A stretch of DNA of 64,000 bases from Pseudoalteromonas undina (GCF_000238275.3 NZ_AHCF03000003.1:992001-1056000), one strand, 5' to 3'. Numbered from the stretch's first letter, positions 48,059-58,201 are shown. Made by a program: numbers and translations. The notes: generated from the letters alone by a model not told the origin.

Positions 48059-49732
48059 TTATCCGTGCGCTTTTATAAGCTCTTTTGCATTTGCTTTAGC
48101 TGTTTTGCTAATGTTATCACCACCCAGCAAACGCGCAATTTCATTAACCCTGCCATCTTTATTTAATGCCAGCATATGAGTAAACGTTTCACCGTCTGCA
48201 ATTTCTTTGGCAACAAAAAATTGCTGATGAGCGCTACTAGCCACTTGCGGTAAATGAGTTACACAAATTACTTGTGTCGATTTACCTAATTGGCGCAGTA
48301 GTTTACCAACGGCAGCAGCTGTTGGGCCAGAAATACCAACATCCACTTCATCAAATATAAGCGTAGGAGTCGTGACTTTTTGGGCAATAATAACCTGAAT
48401 AGCCAAACTAATACGTGATAACTCACCACCAGAGGCTACTTTTGCTAAAGGTTGTAATGGTTGCCCTGGGTTTGTTGATACTAAAAACGATACATTATCA
48501 AAACCTAAGCTGTTTGGAGAGCGATCGGTATGTGCTGTAAGAGCTATTTCAAATACGCCATTTTCCATGGATAAGTTAGCCATACTTTCGCTGATCAAGC
48601 CATTAAGTGTATTAGCATATTGATGACGGCTAGCACTTAATTCCTCACTAGCCGTTTGATAATCTTCAAGAGCATCTGCAATTTCACCTTCAAGCTGTTC
48701 GAGGCGCGAACTATTACTGCTTATAGAGTCTAGTTCTTGTGTTACATTTTGATGAAACTCAACGAGCTCTTGTGGCTTTATATGGTGTTTTCTTGCTAAA
48801 TCCATAGCGCCGCTGAGTCTGTTTTCTACTTCCGTTAAGCGAGTAGGATCTAAGTCAGCTTGTTCAGTATAATTGCGTATTTCTCTGCTTGCTTCTTCAA
48901 CTTGAACCGCTGCTTCTGTCAGTAATGCTGCTACATTGGCCAGGGTTTCATCATAATGTGCAAGTTCATTAAATTGTTGTGCGCTGTGTTGTAAAAGAGA
49001 GCACGCATTTTGCTCATCACTTTCGTATAAATGTTGTAGCTCGCGCTGACAAGATTGCAAAATAGTTTGGCTGTTACTGAGCTTATAATGCTCTGCTTCT
49101 ATTTGTTCAAACTCACCAGCTTGCAACGCAAATTCATCAAGCTCAGCCACTTGATATTCTAATAATTGTTTTTGCGCAGCTTGTTGTTGTTGTTGGTGTT
49201 CTAGTTGTTTAAATTCTTTTTGTAAATCAGCATAACGTTTATAACGCTGGCTTACAGCATTAACTAGATTTTGGTGCCCGGCGTAAGCATCCAGTAGCTG
49301 TAATTGATGCTCTGCTTTTAATAGATGCTGGTGTGCATGTTGACCGTGTATAGAAATTAAATATTGGCCTAGCTCTTTTAGCTGTGCAGCGGTGACAGGG
49401 CTACCATTAATGTAGCTTTTGCTGCGGCCATTCTTGCAAACAACTCTACGAAGTAGACATTCGTTATCGTCATTATTAAGCATGTTCTCTTCTAGAAATG
49501 CATGGGCGTGTGGCAAATTGCTTAAATCAAATTGCGCACTTACCTCGGCTTTATCAGTCCCTGGGCGCACAGCTGAAGCCTCTGCTCGTTCTCCAAGGCA
49601 CAATGATAACGCATCAATAGCGATTGATTTACCCGCACCCGTTTCACCGGTAATAGCGGTCATGCCCGAATGCCATTCAGTGCTTAAATTACTTACAATT
49701 GCAAAATTTTTAATTTCTAAACCAATTAACAT
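48059..49732 (-). CDS. recN: DNA repair protein RecN
   Basis: RecN is an SMC-like ATPase acting in double-strand break repair and induced by SOS. This 557-residue form has Walker A AITGETGAGKSIAIDAL near the N-terminus, long coiled coils (about 150-370) around a hinge, and the C-terminal signature VASGGELSRISLAIQV with Walker B PTLIFDEVDVGISG. I start it at the ATG at 49732 (MLIGLEIKNFAIV), aligned with the family and 9 bases after GGATGG; an ATG at 49741 would add three residues. A LexA box lies just upstream. Confidence 0.96.
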   Translation of the reverse strand: MLIGLEIKNFAIVSNLSTEWHSGMTAITGETGAGKSIAIDALSLCLGERAEASAVRPGTDKAEVSAQFDLSNLPHAHAFLEENMLNNDDNECLLRRVVCKNGRSKSYINGSPVTAAQLKELGQYLISIHGQHAHQHLLKAEHQLQLLDAYAGHQNLVNAVSQRYKRYADLQKEFKQLEHQQQQQAAQKQLLEYQVAELDEFALQAGEFEQIEAEHYKLSNSQTILQSCQRELQHLYESDEQNACSLLQHSAQQFNELAHYDETLANVAALLTEAAVQVEEASREIRNYTEQADLDPTRLTEVENRLSGAMDLARKHHIKPQELVEFHQNVTQELDSISSNSSRLEQLEGEIADALEDYQTASEELSASRHQYANTLNGLISESMANLSMENGVFEIALTAHTDRSPNSLGFDNVSFLVSTNPGQPLQPLAKVASGGELSRISLAIQVIIAQKVTTPTLIFDEVDVGISGPTAAAVGKLLRQLGKSTQVICVTHLPQVASSAHQQFFVAKEIADGETFTHMLALNKDGRVNEIARLLGGDNISKTAKANAKELIKAHG

Positions 49733-49757
49733 ACTGTTCATCCATCCAGTGAATTAA

Positions 49758-49773
49758 CTGTTAATTTATACAG
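49758..49773. promoter_or_regulatory. LexA (SOS) box upstream of recN
   Basis: CTGTTAATTTATACAG fits CTG-N10-CAG with an AT-rich centre and lies about 25 bases before the recN start, where LexA would block the promoter. Confidence 0.85.
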
Positions 49774-49807
49774 TGTTTTGGTTTATTGCAAATTAAATTT
49801 CTATATT

Positions 49808-50365
49808 TTAAGCAAGGCTGGACTCAATTAGTGTTTTTTTTTCTTCATCAATAGGGAGGGTTTCATCGTTAAGATCAATATTATCAACTGGTTGTATGTT
49901 GTCTTCAGTTTTCAACTTTAAGATTAACGTAGGAAGGACTTCTTGGTAAAAATTTTTATTGTATAAAATACCTTGAGCTGGCAACTCTGCTATAAAATAT
50001 TGAGTGCTGTCGGCAAATGCTTGGCTATTATTACTTTTATAGGTTTTTATAAGCTCTTCGTTAAGTATGTTAATAAGTTGGTCAGATAACGATTCCAACT
50101 TAACTAAATTTTCATCGGTGTGAGGCTGTACCACGAAAAAGTTACTTACAACTGCTTGAATTCGAGGAAGGTGCTTAGCACTGATGACATTTGCATCAAG
50201 TAATTCGTTTAGTTTTATTTTTAAACGTGATTGAGTACTTGCTACGCGCTCGTTAAACAGTTTTTTCTTTGCTTCAATGGTTTTTTTTCGATTACTCTCA
50301 ATTAGCAAGTAACTGCCAAGTAAAGTAATTAATAATAATAAAGCAAGAAACACTACATAAGTCAT
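49808..50365 (-). CDS. Membrane-anchored protein of unknown function
   Basis: A 185-residue protein with one N-terminal transmembrane helix (about residues 3-22), then a basic helical region (ESNRKKTIEAKKKLFNERV) and a mostly helical soluble domain ending in an acidic tail. No family is recognised. It lies between nadK and recN on the same strand. It may be transcribed with nadK (75-base gap). Nothing in the sequence shows catalytic residues. Confidence 0.6.
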   Translation of the reverse strand: MTYVVFLALLLLITLLGSYLLIESNRKKTIEAKKKLFNERVASTQSRLKIKLNELLDANVISAKHLPRIQAVVSNFFVVQPHTDENLVKLESLSDQLINILNEELIKTYKSNNSQAFADSTQYFIAELPAQGILYNKNFYQEVLPTLILKLKTEDNIQPVDNIDLNDETLPIDEEKKTLIESSLA

Positions 50366-50440
50366 TACTACTTTTTCCTGATGATATTTAAAAATTCTAG
50401 CCCGATATTTTGCGCTAAAGTTGCATGTTTGGCAATAAAA

Positions 50441-51325
50441 TTAGTATAACCGGCTACCCCAATTTAGCTTTTTACGTAGCACATTATAATAAGAATAATT
50501 TTTTGGGTGGATTAAGCGTAATTTTTTGTCAGCTTTACGTATAACTACCTCATCACCCGGTAATACGGCGAGTACAACATGGCTGTCACAGCTTACTTGT
50601 AAGCTATCAGTATTTTCTAAACTAAGCTTTAAACGCACTTCATTATCAGCATCCACCACTAAAGGGCGACTTGATAAAGTATGTGGAAACATCGGAACCA
50701 GTGACATTGCATTAAGCTCTGGTGTTAAAATAGGCCCACCGCCCGATAAAGAGTATGCCGTTGAGCCTGTTGGAGTCGACACAATCAAACCATCGGAGCG
50801 TTGAGAAAATACAAAGTCATCGTTTATAAAGGCTTCAAACTCAATCATATGTGCTACTTTATCAGCATGAAGTACTGCTTCGTTTACTGCAGAATTAGCG
50901 CTTTTAAGTTCGTTATGACGATACACTTCAACTTCTAATAAAAAACGTTTTTCTTCAATGTAATCGCCGCTGAGTACCTGTTCTAAGCTACCCTCAAATC
51001 CTTCTGGGTTCAGATCTGTTAAAAAGCCTAAATTACCCCTATTTACACCAATTACGGCTATATCAAAGCGAGCAAGCACCCGTGCAGCACCCAGCATGTT
51101 GCCATCGCCTCCAACCACAATCGCCAAGTCGGCACGCTCGCCTAAATCAACGAGCTTTACGAGTTTGTCGCTCGGTACATCACTAAGTTGACTCCCTGTA
51201 CGTTTTTCAACAATCACCTCAAAGCCTAAAGCTAATAAAAACGTATGTAATCGTTGTAAAGTAGCGGCAGCATTAGGATGATTTGGCTTACCAATCAAGC
51301 CGATAGTGTTAAAGGGAGAGTCCAT
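50441..51325 (-). CDS. nadK: NAD kinase
   Basis: Phosphorylates NAD to NADP. The nucleotide motif [18 protein letters not shown] and the conserved [21 protein letters not shown] are intact. The ATG at 51325 gives 294 residues starting [17 protein letters not shown], which fits the usual length and alignment; an upstream in-frame ATG at 51388 would add 21 atypical residues. It is divergent from the hrcA-like gene, an order (recN, nadK, then hrcA/grpE) found in other gammaproteobacteria. Confidence 0.95.
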   Translation of the reverse strand: MDSPFNTIGLIGKPNHPNAAATLQRLHTFLLALGFEVIVEKRTGSQLSDVPSDKLVKLVDLGERADLAIVVGGDGNMLGAARVLARFDIAVIGVNRGNLGFLTDLNPEGFEGSLEQVLSGDYIEEKRFLLEVEVYRHNELKSANSAVNEAVLHADKVAHMIEFEAFINDDFVFSQRSDGLIVSTPTGSTAYSLSGGGPILTPELNAMSLVPMFPHTLSSRPLVVDADNEVRLKLSLENTDSLQVSCDSHVVLAVLPGDEVVIRKADKKLRLIHPKNYSYYNVLRKKLNWGSRLY

Positions 51326-51456
51326 AATAAATACACTGAGAGTTCTAATATTTGTAGAGTAACCTAAAACAGAAGTGTTTGAAAACACAGATCTTAGTAA
51401 TAACCAGCGGATTTAATTAATTCACTGTAAAATTTAGATTTATTGTATTTTTTATA

Positions 51457-51486
51457 CTTGAAATAATAATACTTAGCCCCGATATA
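51457..51486 (+). promoter_or_regulatory. Sigma-32 promoter of the hrcA-like gene
   Basis: CTTGAAA at 51457-51463, a 13-base spacer and CCCCGATAT at 51477-51485. Transcription would begin near 51492, so the usable start codon is probably the second ATG at 51514. Confidence 0.75.
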
Positions 51487-51513
51487 ACAGCTATGCATAA
51501 AGATGTAGATAAC

Positions 51514-52458
51514 ATGAAACTAAACCCACGAGATCAGCAAATATTTGCCGCTGTTATGAGTATGTACTGTAATGGCGATGGCTTACCTGTGCCGTCAACA
51601 AAAATTGCAAAGCAAAAAGGTATGGCGGTATGCTCTGCCACTGTGCGTAACGCGATGGCGCGACTTGAAAAAATAGGCTTGTTGTATTCACCACATACAT
51701 CGGCTGGCCGAGTGCCAACCAATGATGGGTTTGACTATTGGTTTGATGAGTTTTTTACGCTCAATGATATTGCTAATTATTGGCAACCTGAGCAGGCACA
51801 ATTGGTTGAGCTAGCACATGGCTTGAGTCAACGTTACCAAGTATGCTGTTGTGTGGGGCTACCGCAGGTTAGAACACAGCAGGTATTTAGGGTAGAAGTG
51901 CTCGACTTTGATGCAAACAACTGGCTTATTTTACTCTTAGATAGAGCAGGGCAGAGCCACAATATTTGTATTAATAAGCCTCATGACCCTAGCGATAGCC
52001 AACGCTATGAATTTGCTACTTGGCTCAATACGGTTTTTAGTCAGCAATCTTTAATTGAAGGCCTCTACCGAATGCAGGCAATGGCCAATACGGCTCCGCG
52101 TAATTGTCATGACTCTTTAACTCAATGGACCCGTGAGCTAAGCCAAAAATTAGGCTCAGATAACAGCATCGTTGTTGGCGAAAATTACCTTTATAAAAAA
52201 ATAGACTGTGAGCAAAGTCTAAATATTGGTGTGTCATTCTTAAATTTTGTTGAAGATAAACTCGCTTTTAAAAATGGGGTCTCTATTCTCAATACTGAAA
52301 ACTTACCGTTCAGTAGCTGCGATGAACTCATTGTGATTAGTGTGCCGTATTTTCAAAATCAAGAATATCAGAGTCGCTTTTGTGTTATTTGTCCAAAATC
52401 AGCGCAATTAGAGAAAATAATCCAAGAATTTAAATTATTAGAGTCATTGAGCTCTTGA
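51514..52458 (+). CDS. hrcA: HrcA-like heat-shock transcriptional repressor (divergent C-terminus)
   Basis: A 314-residue protein. The first 80 residues are a clear HrcA winged-helix domain: [45 protein letters not shown]. In HrcA this binds CIRCE operators of chaperone operons. The rest (residues 90-314), where HrcA has its GAF-like sensor, is much diverged. Position directly before grpE agrees with hrcA-grpE order of many bacteria. I saw no CIRCE repeat (TTAGCACTC-N9-GAGTGCTAA) here. I prefer the ATG at 51514 because the sigma-32 start point would leave almost no leader for the ATG at 51493. Confidence 0.7.
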   Translation: MKLNPRDQQIFAAVMSMYCNGDGLPVPSTKIAKQKGMAVCSATVRNAMARLEKIGLLYSPHTSAGRVPTNDGFDYWFDEFFTLNDIANYWQPEQAQLVELAHGLSQRYQVCCCVGLPQVRTQQVFRVEVLDFDANNWLILLLDRAGQSHNICINKPHDPSDSQRYEFATWLNTVFSQQSLIEGLYRMQAMANTAPRNCHDSLTQWTRELSQKLGSDNSIVVGENYLYKKIDCEQSLNIGVSFLNFVEDKLAFKNGVSILNTENLPFSSCDELIVISVPYFQNQEYQSRFCVICPKSAQLEKIIQEFKLLESLSS

Positions 52459-52481
52459 ATCTTTTTATTCAATCCCCATAA
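52454..52481 (+). promoter_or_regulatory. Sigma-32 promoter of grpE
   Basis: CTTGAA at 52454-52459, a 14-base spacer and CCCCATAA at 52474-52481: a near-perfect RpoH promoter. Its -35 overlaps the end of the hrcA-like coding region (TGA at 52456-52458). Confidence 0.9.
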
Positions 52482-52516
52482 TTACCGCAGTTGTAAAGAA
52501 TTGGAGCGTATATTTT

Positions 52517-53128
52517 ATGTCTGAGCAGACACAAAACCCAGAGCAAGAAGTAGAACTGAACGAAGAAGTGACGCAAATGGAAGCTGACGTTGAGGCGGCA
52601 GTTGAAGCAGCAGAACAACATGCTGAGCAAGAGCAAAGCCCTGAAGCAGAAATTGCTATGTTATATGCCGAGCTTGAAACTGCAAAGCAAACTATTGCAG
52701 ATCAAAAAGATAGCGTAGTTCGCGCTGCTGCAGATGTGGACAATATGCGTCGTCGCGCTGCACAAGATGTAGAAAAAGCACACAAATTTGCACTAGAAAA
52801 GTTTGCTAATGAATTACTCCCTGTTATAGATAACTTAGAGCGTGCTATTGAGTTTTCTGATAAAGAAAATGAAACGCTTAAGCCTTTACTTGAAGGCATT
52901 GATATGACAGTGAAAAGCTTTAACGACGCGGTAGCTAAATTTGGTGTTGAAATTGTAAACCCTCAAGGTGAGCAGTTTAACCCAGACTTTCATCAAGCAA
53001 TGTCAATCCAACCAAGCAACGATGTAACACCAAATACTGTTTTAGCAGTAATGCAAAAAGGTTACACATTAAACGGCCGTTTATTACGCCCTGCAATGGT
53101 TATGGTATCTAAAGCCGCTGACGCTTAA
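52517..53128 (+). CDS. grpE: Nucleotide exchange factor GrpE
   Basis: GrpE releases ADP from DnaK. The 203-residue protein has a long acidic N-terminal tail (Glu/Gln-rich, about residues 1-45), a coiled-coil stalk ([31 protein letters not shown]...), the four-helix and beta domain ending [32 protein letters not shown] ribosome site lies 16 bases upstream, somewhat far. dnaK and dnaJ are not in this window. Driven by a sigma-32 promoter. Confidence 0.97.
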   Translation: MSEQTQNPEQEVELNEEVTQMEADVEAAVEAAEQHAEQEQSPEAEIAMLYAELETAKQTIADQKDSVVRAAADVDNMRRRAAQDVEKAHKFALEKFANELLPVIDNLERAIEFSDKENETLKPLLEGIDMTVKSFNDAVAKFGVEIVNPQGEQFNPDFHQAMSIQPSNDVTPNTVLAVMQKGYTLNGRLLRPAMVMVSKAADA

Positions 53129-53143
53129 TTAAGTATACAATTT

Positions 53144-53172
53144 AAAAATGCCTCATTATGAGGCATTTTTTT
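53144..53172. terminator. Terminator shared by grpE and the MFS gene
   Basis: AAAAATGCCTCA and TGAGGCATTTTT pair around TTA. The stem overlaps the last codons and stop of the leftward MFS gene (TAA at 53158-53156), so the hairpin is partly coding. Confidence 0.85.
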
Positions 53173-54355
53173 TGTCTTTAAAATAATGTATTAACTGCAC
53201 CAGTATTGTCAGTACCAGCGCACTAAACATTAAACTAGAAAATGGAACCGCACTTTGTGCATGCATTACCGCTAATATAGGGCCTACTAATGCGCCACTA
53301 CCAAAACGCAAGGTGCCGATAACCGCCGTAGCAGTTCCGGTATTTTGTTCAAACTTCATCAAAATTAATGAATCTGCATTACTTGCTATTATGCCTAAGC
53401 TCATCATTAACGGGGCAATAGCCGCAACAATAAAGTAAAGCGATAAATGCAACACACTAAAGCTGAGTAATGCTGTGCCAGATAAAAAACCACACATTAG
53501 CCCGTAATAAAGCATTTTTCGTGAGCCAATACGTGGCACTACGCGAGTATTTAAAAAGTTACCAAACATCAGCGCCATTACATTAAAAGCGAATAGCAGG
53601 CCAAACAATTGTTCCGATACTTTAAATAAGTCGAGGTAAATATATGGAACCGAGGTTAAAAAGCAAAAAAAGCCAAACGACACAAACATCGAGCTTAAAA
53701 TATCAGCGCGGGCGTGCGGGTTGCTTAATACCACTTTGTAACTCGAAAAGAATAGCGATAACCCTTTTCGATCATTTTTAAATATCGGGATATCGATTAA
53801 ATAACGCTGTACAAAAAGTAAAATTACAAAGCTATAAGCCGCTAAAACAATAAAAATAGTCGACCACAGCGAAAAGCCTAAAATAACTGAGCCGATAGAG
53901 GGGGCAAGTAAAGGCGCTATCATCATGATCATAGACACGTACGACATACCCTTAGCGGTATTTTTTTGATATATGTGCCTTATTATCCCAGGAACGACAA
54001 CCGTGGCAGCTGCCCCAGTAAATGCCTGTACCGCTCTTAACACCCAAAAAGTATGCACTTCAGTAGTAAATGCCAATGCGAGTGAACTTAAGCCAAATAA
54101 ACTGAGCCCTATTCGCGCTAGTTTACGCCTGCCAATTTGATCGGCTATAGGGCCAAAAAATAACATGCCCAATGCATAACCTGCTAAATAGATACTCAAC
54201 GAGATTTGAACATTTGGCATGCTAGTATTGAGATCGTTGGCAATTACCAGCATCGCCGGTAAGTACATATCGATGGCTAAAGGCGTGATTGCCACAATAC
54301 TGGCTAATAAAGGCAATAAAATACGGGTATTAAAAGAAGAAGCCGAAGCACTCAT
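53156..54355 (-). CDS. Bcr/CflA-family MFS drug exporter
   Basis: A 399-residue major-facilitator protein with about 12 transmembrane helices. The loop motif GPIADQIGRRKLARIGL between helices 2 and 3 and the VVVPGIIRHIYQKNTAKGMSYVSMIMMIAPLLAPSIGS stretch are typical of the Bcr/CflA drug:H+ antiporter subfamily (bicyclomycin, sulfonamide and dipeptide export in E. coli Bcr). The substrate here is unknown. It is convergent with grpE and divergent from the M48 protease. Confidence 0.88.
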   Translation of the reverse strand: MSASASSFNTRILLPLLASIVAITPLAIDMYLPAMLVIANDLNTSMPNVQISLSIYLAGYALGMLFFGPIADQIGRRKLARIGLSLFGLSSLALAFTTEVHTFWVLRAVQAFTGAAATVVVPGIIRHIYQKNTAKGMSYVSMIMMIAPLLAPSIGSVILGFSLWSTIFIVLAAYSFVILLFVQRYLIDIPIFKNDRKGLSLFFSSYKVVLSNPHARADILSSMFVSFGFFCFLTSVPYIYLDLFKVSEQLFGLLFAFNVMALMFGNFLNTRVVPRIGSRKMLYYGLMCGFLSGTALLSFSVLHLSLYFIVAAIAPLMMSLGIIASNADSLILMKFEQNTGTATAVIGTLRFGSGALVGPILAVMHAQSAVPFSSLMFSALVLTILVQLIHYFKDKKNAS

Positions 54356-54525
54356 TTAAAAACTCAAAACAACGAATATAGGTTGGGCAGTATAGCAGGG
54401 CAATGGCGTTGGATAAACTTAGTTTGCCTGCTAACTTAATTGTTTAATCGCAAAAAGCAAAGATTTTAAACTAACACCGTGTTTGCTATTCTATACTTAA
54501 TAAAACAATGATCTAGGGTAACATA

Positions 54526-55323
54526 ATGAAGAAATTGGTTTTGGCAGTACTTGCTAGTGCAGTATTAGTAGGTTGTAAAACATCACCAACTGGACGAACG
54601 CAAATTGCGCTTTACTCAGACCAACAAATGAGTCAGATGGGCACTGCCAGTTTTGCAGAAATGAAAAAAAATCAGCCGGTAAATAAAGACCCAAAAGTAA
54701 ACAGTTACGTCAATTGTATTGCTGATAAAGTAGTAGCCGTTCTACCAACAGATTATGCATCTCAAAACTGGGAAGTGGTGGTATTTGAAGATGAATCTGC
54801 AAACGCCTTTGCATTGCCAGGTGGTTATATTGGGGTGCACACTGGACTATTAAAAATTGCTACAAACCAAGATCAGCTTGCAACTGTTTTAGGTCATGAA
54901 GTCGGTCATGTGATTGCAGAGCACTCAAATGAACGTGTTTCACAAAGCTCTATTTTACAAACTGGAATGAAAGTGGGCAGTGCGGCGCTTGAAATGGGCA
55001 ACGTGCAATACCGCAATGAAATTATGCAAGGACTTGGTCTTGGCGCTCAATATGGTGTGGTTTTACCGTTTAGTCGTTCACATGAGACAGAAGCTGACGT
55101 TATTGGTTTAGATTTAATGGCGCAAGCAGGGTTTAACCCTAAAGAGTCTGTTACGCTTTGGCAAAATATGAGTCAAGCGGGCAGTGGGGCAACGCCAGAG
55201 TTTTTATCAACTCACCCAGCACCAACAAGCCGTATTGCAAATTTACAATCGCAAATGGGTAAAGCGCTTAGTGAGCAAAAAACAGCTAAAGCACAAGGTA
55301 AAAATCCGCAGTGTAAGTTTTAA
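54526..55323 (+). CDS. M48-family metalloprotease lipoprotein
   Basis: A 265-residue periplasmic zinc protease. The lipobox AVLVGC places the lipid-modified cysteine near residue 17. Zinc and catalytic residues are in VLGHEVGHVIAEHSNERV (HExxH), with the third ligand in SHETEADVIGLDLM and the late THPAPTSRI motif of the M48 family. Similar lipoproteins in E. coli (LoiP, YcaL) maintain the outer membrane. The order M48 then orphan 634-residue protein is noted but not clearly functional. Confidence 0.92.
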   Translation: MKKLVLAVLASAVLVGCKTSPTGRTQIALYSDQQMSQMGTASFAEMKKNQPVNKDPKVNSYVNCIADKVVAVLPTDYASQNWEVVVFEDESANAFALPGGYIGVHTGLLKIATNQDQLATVLGHEVGHVIAEHSNERVSQSSILQTGMKVGSAALEMGNVQYRNEIMQGLGLGAQYGVVLPFSRSHETEADVIGLDLMAQAGFNPKESVTLWQNMSQAGSGATPEFLSTHPAPTSRIANLQSQMGKALSEQKTAKAQGKNPQCKF

Positions 55324-55428
55324 CAAAACCTTATAAGCTCGTTTAACATTAGTTTGCGAGCTTAATCAAACTAACTTGTAAATGAAAACATGTGGTTTGA
55401 AGTAGGCCAAAAATAGGAAGATTCAAGG

Positions 55429-57333
55429 ATGAAAAAAATAGTTGTAATCATTAGCGTTGTTTTGATCAGCTTAGTTACAGTTTTCAGTATATTATCCAGT
55501 AAGCGTCATAATTCAACCCTGCTTACACCAACAGAAGCCAATGTTGATATTAAAAAGCCAAAAGTTAATTTCGGGAATAACACAAACACCAAAAATATTT
55601 ATGTTAAACAGCCATTTCCTACTGATATCCCGAATGAGGAGCAATGCAAAGAGCTAAATTATAAGCAGTATCAGTTACGAGATAATAATGAACGTGATAT
55701 TGAGCTAAAAGCTTCACAAGCATTTAAAAACGGGTATACAGCAAAGCAGGTCGCCGAGGCAATATGGTTTTCGAGTTACTGGTCAGTGGCTAAAACTTGG
55801 TACGATAAAGCGGCATTAGCAAAGTCAGTTGAAAAGTTGCTTCCGATTTTACAATCAATACCGAATAGTGAAAGATTAATTGCTCAATACGATTACGTTA
55901 ACGCACCGGACTTAAATATAACAACTGTTGTTGATTACACTGACCTTTTGGATATACTTTGGAAAAACTTGCCCACAGATACGATTTACAAAAAGGTCAG
56001 CTCAACAAATACCTCTGCCGTTGAAATTTTTAACGAAATTGAACGGACTTTTTCAGAAATTCCATATGATGTACTTAACAATAATCAACTTTCTCCTTTA
56101 AATTCAATTTTAAATCTGTTGTTGACTAAACAGCAGCTACAATCCGCTATTATGCTTTTGCAGCGTTACCCTGATTTAAAGTTATCAGATGTAAGCTTCG
56201 ATAATAAATTAGCATTGAATTTTCTCACTATTATAGGTGGTGAAGATTATGAAATTACTAATCCAACAGAGCATAAATTGTTCTTAACTCTTTTAGGGTT
56301 ATTAGAGAAGCAGGTTTTTTATCAAAAAATCACACACCCTTGGTTTAGTAACGAAAAGGTCAATAAGGGGGTTGAGAAATTAAATAACGAAGGGATCGTT
56401 ATTAAAATCGTTTTAATCGATGATATAGAGAAACCGAACCCTATATTGCAACTGAATATAAAAGAATCCGTATTAACTGACGAACAACAACTGGACCTCA
56501 AAAAGTGTCAATCAACGACGGATTGGCTTGCAAGCCGTGAATTAACACCCAATGAAATTGAAACATTTAAAGATCAGCCTTTTATTGCAAAGATTAAATC
56601 TTCATCTGAATTTAAGCACTGTAAAAATAAAAAAGCTTTACATAACTCTCCGTTAATAAATAGTCAGATTACTACAGTGAGTAAGATAATTAATCAAGCA
56701 ATTGGTAATCAAAACACCTCATTACAAGAACTCGATTTAGAAACCTTAGATTTACCTGTTTTGTTACCTGAAACAAAATCTATTTTAGCAGTTATTTTTG
56801 CTCGAGATTACCTGCAAGCAACTAGCTTAAATGAGCAAGAAATTATATCTAGACTAAGTAATGTTGGTTTAAAACCGTTAAGTAGTCATTCGGAATTATT
56901 AGGAGGGTTGGCAGGATTAAAAGGATTAACATTGTGGCTTAATTCATTAAATTTCGAGCAGTTAAAAGATGCGCAGAGTTTATTGAATAGTTTTGCAGCT
57001 GAAGGCGTTTTTGACCCCTTCGATATATTAAACACTAGGCTGGGTGGCGTTGCTTTTGATAATAAGAATGAATTGGATCCTCTTTATTTCTTTATCCAAA
57101 ATTATTCGGAACTCTCTATTCATTCCGGTGATCCAATTACCTATGAAAATAAAAAAAATAAAGCATTTATAGACTTTTTTATTCGCAATGGAGTTCACAT
57201 TGAATCGCAACATCTTCGAGCTTCATTTGCTCTCAAAATCCGATCTAAAGAAGGCTATAACCGTCTGATAACACATTTTCCTGAGTTAGAAGTAAAGAGC
57301 GGGGACGACTACTTCTCAGTTAATTGCCGATAG
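55429..57333 (+). CDS. Membrane-anchored protein of unknown function (634 residues)
   Basis: A 634-residue protein with an N-terminal hydrophobic segment (MKKIVVIISVVLISLVTVF), likely an inner-membrane anchor or uncleaved signal, followed by a largely helical soluble region. Cysteines are sparse (for example CKELN near residue 67, CQST, HCKNK and the C-terminal NCR). I recognise no domain, and no catalytic motif is evident. The composition is rich in Asn, Lys, Ile, AT-richer than its neighbours, which could signal recent arrival or fast evolution. GGAAG precedes the ATG. It is bounded by a bidirectional terminator. Confidence 0.65.
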   Translation: MKKIVVIISVVLISLVTVFSILSSKRHNSTLLTPTEANVDIKKPKVNFGNNTNTKNIYVKQPFPTDIPNEEQCKELNYKQYQLRDNNERDIELKASQAFKNGYTAKQVAEAIWFSSYWSVAKTWYDKAALAKSVEKLLPILQSIPNSERLIAQYDYVNAPDLNITTVVDYTDLLDILWKNLPTDTIYKKVSSTNTSAVEIFNEIERTFSEIPYDVLNNNQLSPLNSILNLLLTKQQLQSAIMLLQRYPDLKLSDVSFDNKLALNFLTIIGGEDYEITNPTEHKLFLTLLGLLEKQVFYQKITHPWFSNEKVNKGVEKLNNEGIVIKIVLIDDIEKPNPILQLNIKESVLTDEQQLDLKKCQSTTDWLASRELTPNEIETFKDQPFIAKIKSSSEFKHCKNKKALHNSPLINSQITTVSKIINQAIGNQNTSLQELDLETLDLPVLLPETKSILAVIFARDYLQATSLNEQEIISRLSNVGLKPLSSHSELLGGLAGLKGLTLWLNSLNFEQLKDAQSLLNSFAAEGVFDPFDILNTRLGGVAFDNKNELDPLYFFIQNYSELSIHSGDPITYENKKNKAFIDFFIRNGVHIESQHLRASFALKIRSKEGYNRLITHFPELEVKSGDDYFSVNCR

Positions 57334-57368
57334 GTTAACAATTAGATAAAACATATATTTTTGAACTT

Positions 57369-57397
57369 AAAAAAGTGCGAAATGGTTCGCACTTTTT
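57369..57397. terminator. Bidirectional terminator between the 634-residue gene and the porin gene
   Basis: AAAAAGTGCGAA and TTCGCACTTTTT pair around ATGG; each strand ends in T. Confidence 0.9.
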
Positions 57398-57412
57398 AAT
57401 TTACTTTGTTAT

Positions 57413-58201
57413 TTAAAAAGTCCACTCTAAATGAACTTGCGGTACTGATTCGCTGACATCTGTACCAAGTTTGTTATGCCAGTACTGCCACTCCATACCT
57501 AACAGTAATGTGTTTTCTTTCATCTCTAGCGCATGCCCCATATCCCATACAATAATAGGTTGAGCTAAAAACCAAGCGCGTACGTCATTACCAAACTCAT
57601 CTTCACGCTCAGCAATATATTCCGCATGACCCTTAACACTAAATTTTTGTGAGCCAATCATAAATGGATATTCAAAAGCAACGTCAAACATCCAGCTGTT
57701 GGTTTCAATTGGCGCACCGCCTTTAGCAACACCTTCACTATCATCAATGTAGGCAGTCACAAGGGTTGATAAGAAATTAAAACCAGGCACATCCCAGCTT
57801 AATTTTACACCCGGTAAGTATTTAACAACTTTAGCATCGCCTGCGGCATTAATACCCATGGTTAGGCCAACATCAACGAGCGCACCTGACGCTACTTTTT
57901 CGTCCATAACGGCCGATAAGCTAAGCGTAGAATAACCTTCAAAGTAAAAGTCTTGATCTTGGTAGTTATCGTCATTGCCATCAGTGCTGTAATCAATAAA
58001 GAAAAAGTTATCCCCATAGTCATGGCCTGAAGCATGTTGCAATGAATAAACCGTGGTGCTTGATTTTTGTTCAGTGAACGGGTTTTTATGATTACCGTTG
58101 TTAATATGAAGCGCAGTACTGCTCCAATTAGCAGCAGTAGCTGTTGAACTTAAGGCACACGCACTAAGTGCAACGAGAGGAAGTAAGTTTTTAATTTTCA
58201 T
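57413..58201 (-). CDS. OmpK/Tsx-like nucleoside-specific outer-membrane channel
   Basis: A 262-residue outer-membrane beta-barrel protein with a signal peptide (cleavage near ATA|ANWSS). Alternating hydrophobic strands and many Tyr, Trp and Phe residues are seen, ending with the C-terminal aromatic VPQVHLEWTF expected for barrel assembly. The NWSSTALHINNG and FFFIDYS features fit the Tsx/OmpK family, which passes nucleosides. An in-frame ATG two codons further upstream (58207) is an alternative start. Next upstream is an NhaC-family antiporter on the same strand (about 110 bases between). Confidence 0.8.
   Translation of the reverse strand: MKIKNLLPLVALSACALSSTATAANWSSTALHINNGNHKNPFTEQKSSTTVYSLQHASGHDYGDNFFFIDYSTDGNDDNYQDQDFYFEGYSTLSLSAVMDEKVASGALVDVGLTMGINAAGDAKVVKYLPGVKLSWDVPGFNFLSTLVTAYIDDSEGVAKGGAPIETNSWMFDVAFEYPFMIGSQKFSVKGHAEYIAEREDEFGNDVRAWFLAQPIIVWDMGHALEMKENTLLLGMEWQYWHNKLGTDVSESVPQVHLEWTF

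Noticed and set aside
51493..51513. Upstream ATG as the start of the hrcA-like gene
   Set aside because: It coincides with the predicted sigma-32 transcription start and adds residues not typical of HrcA.
53144..53172. MFS gene truncated by the terminator
   Set aside because: The hairpin merely overlaps the final codons; the protein has normal length and 12 helices.
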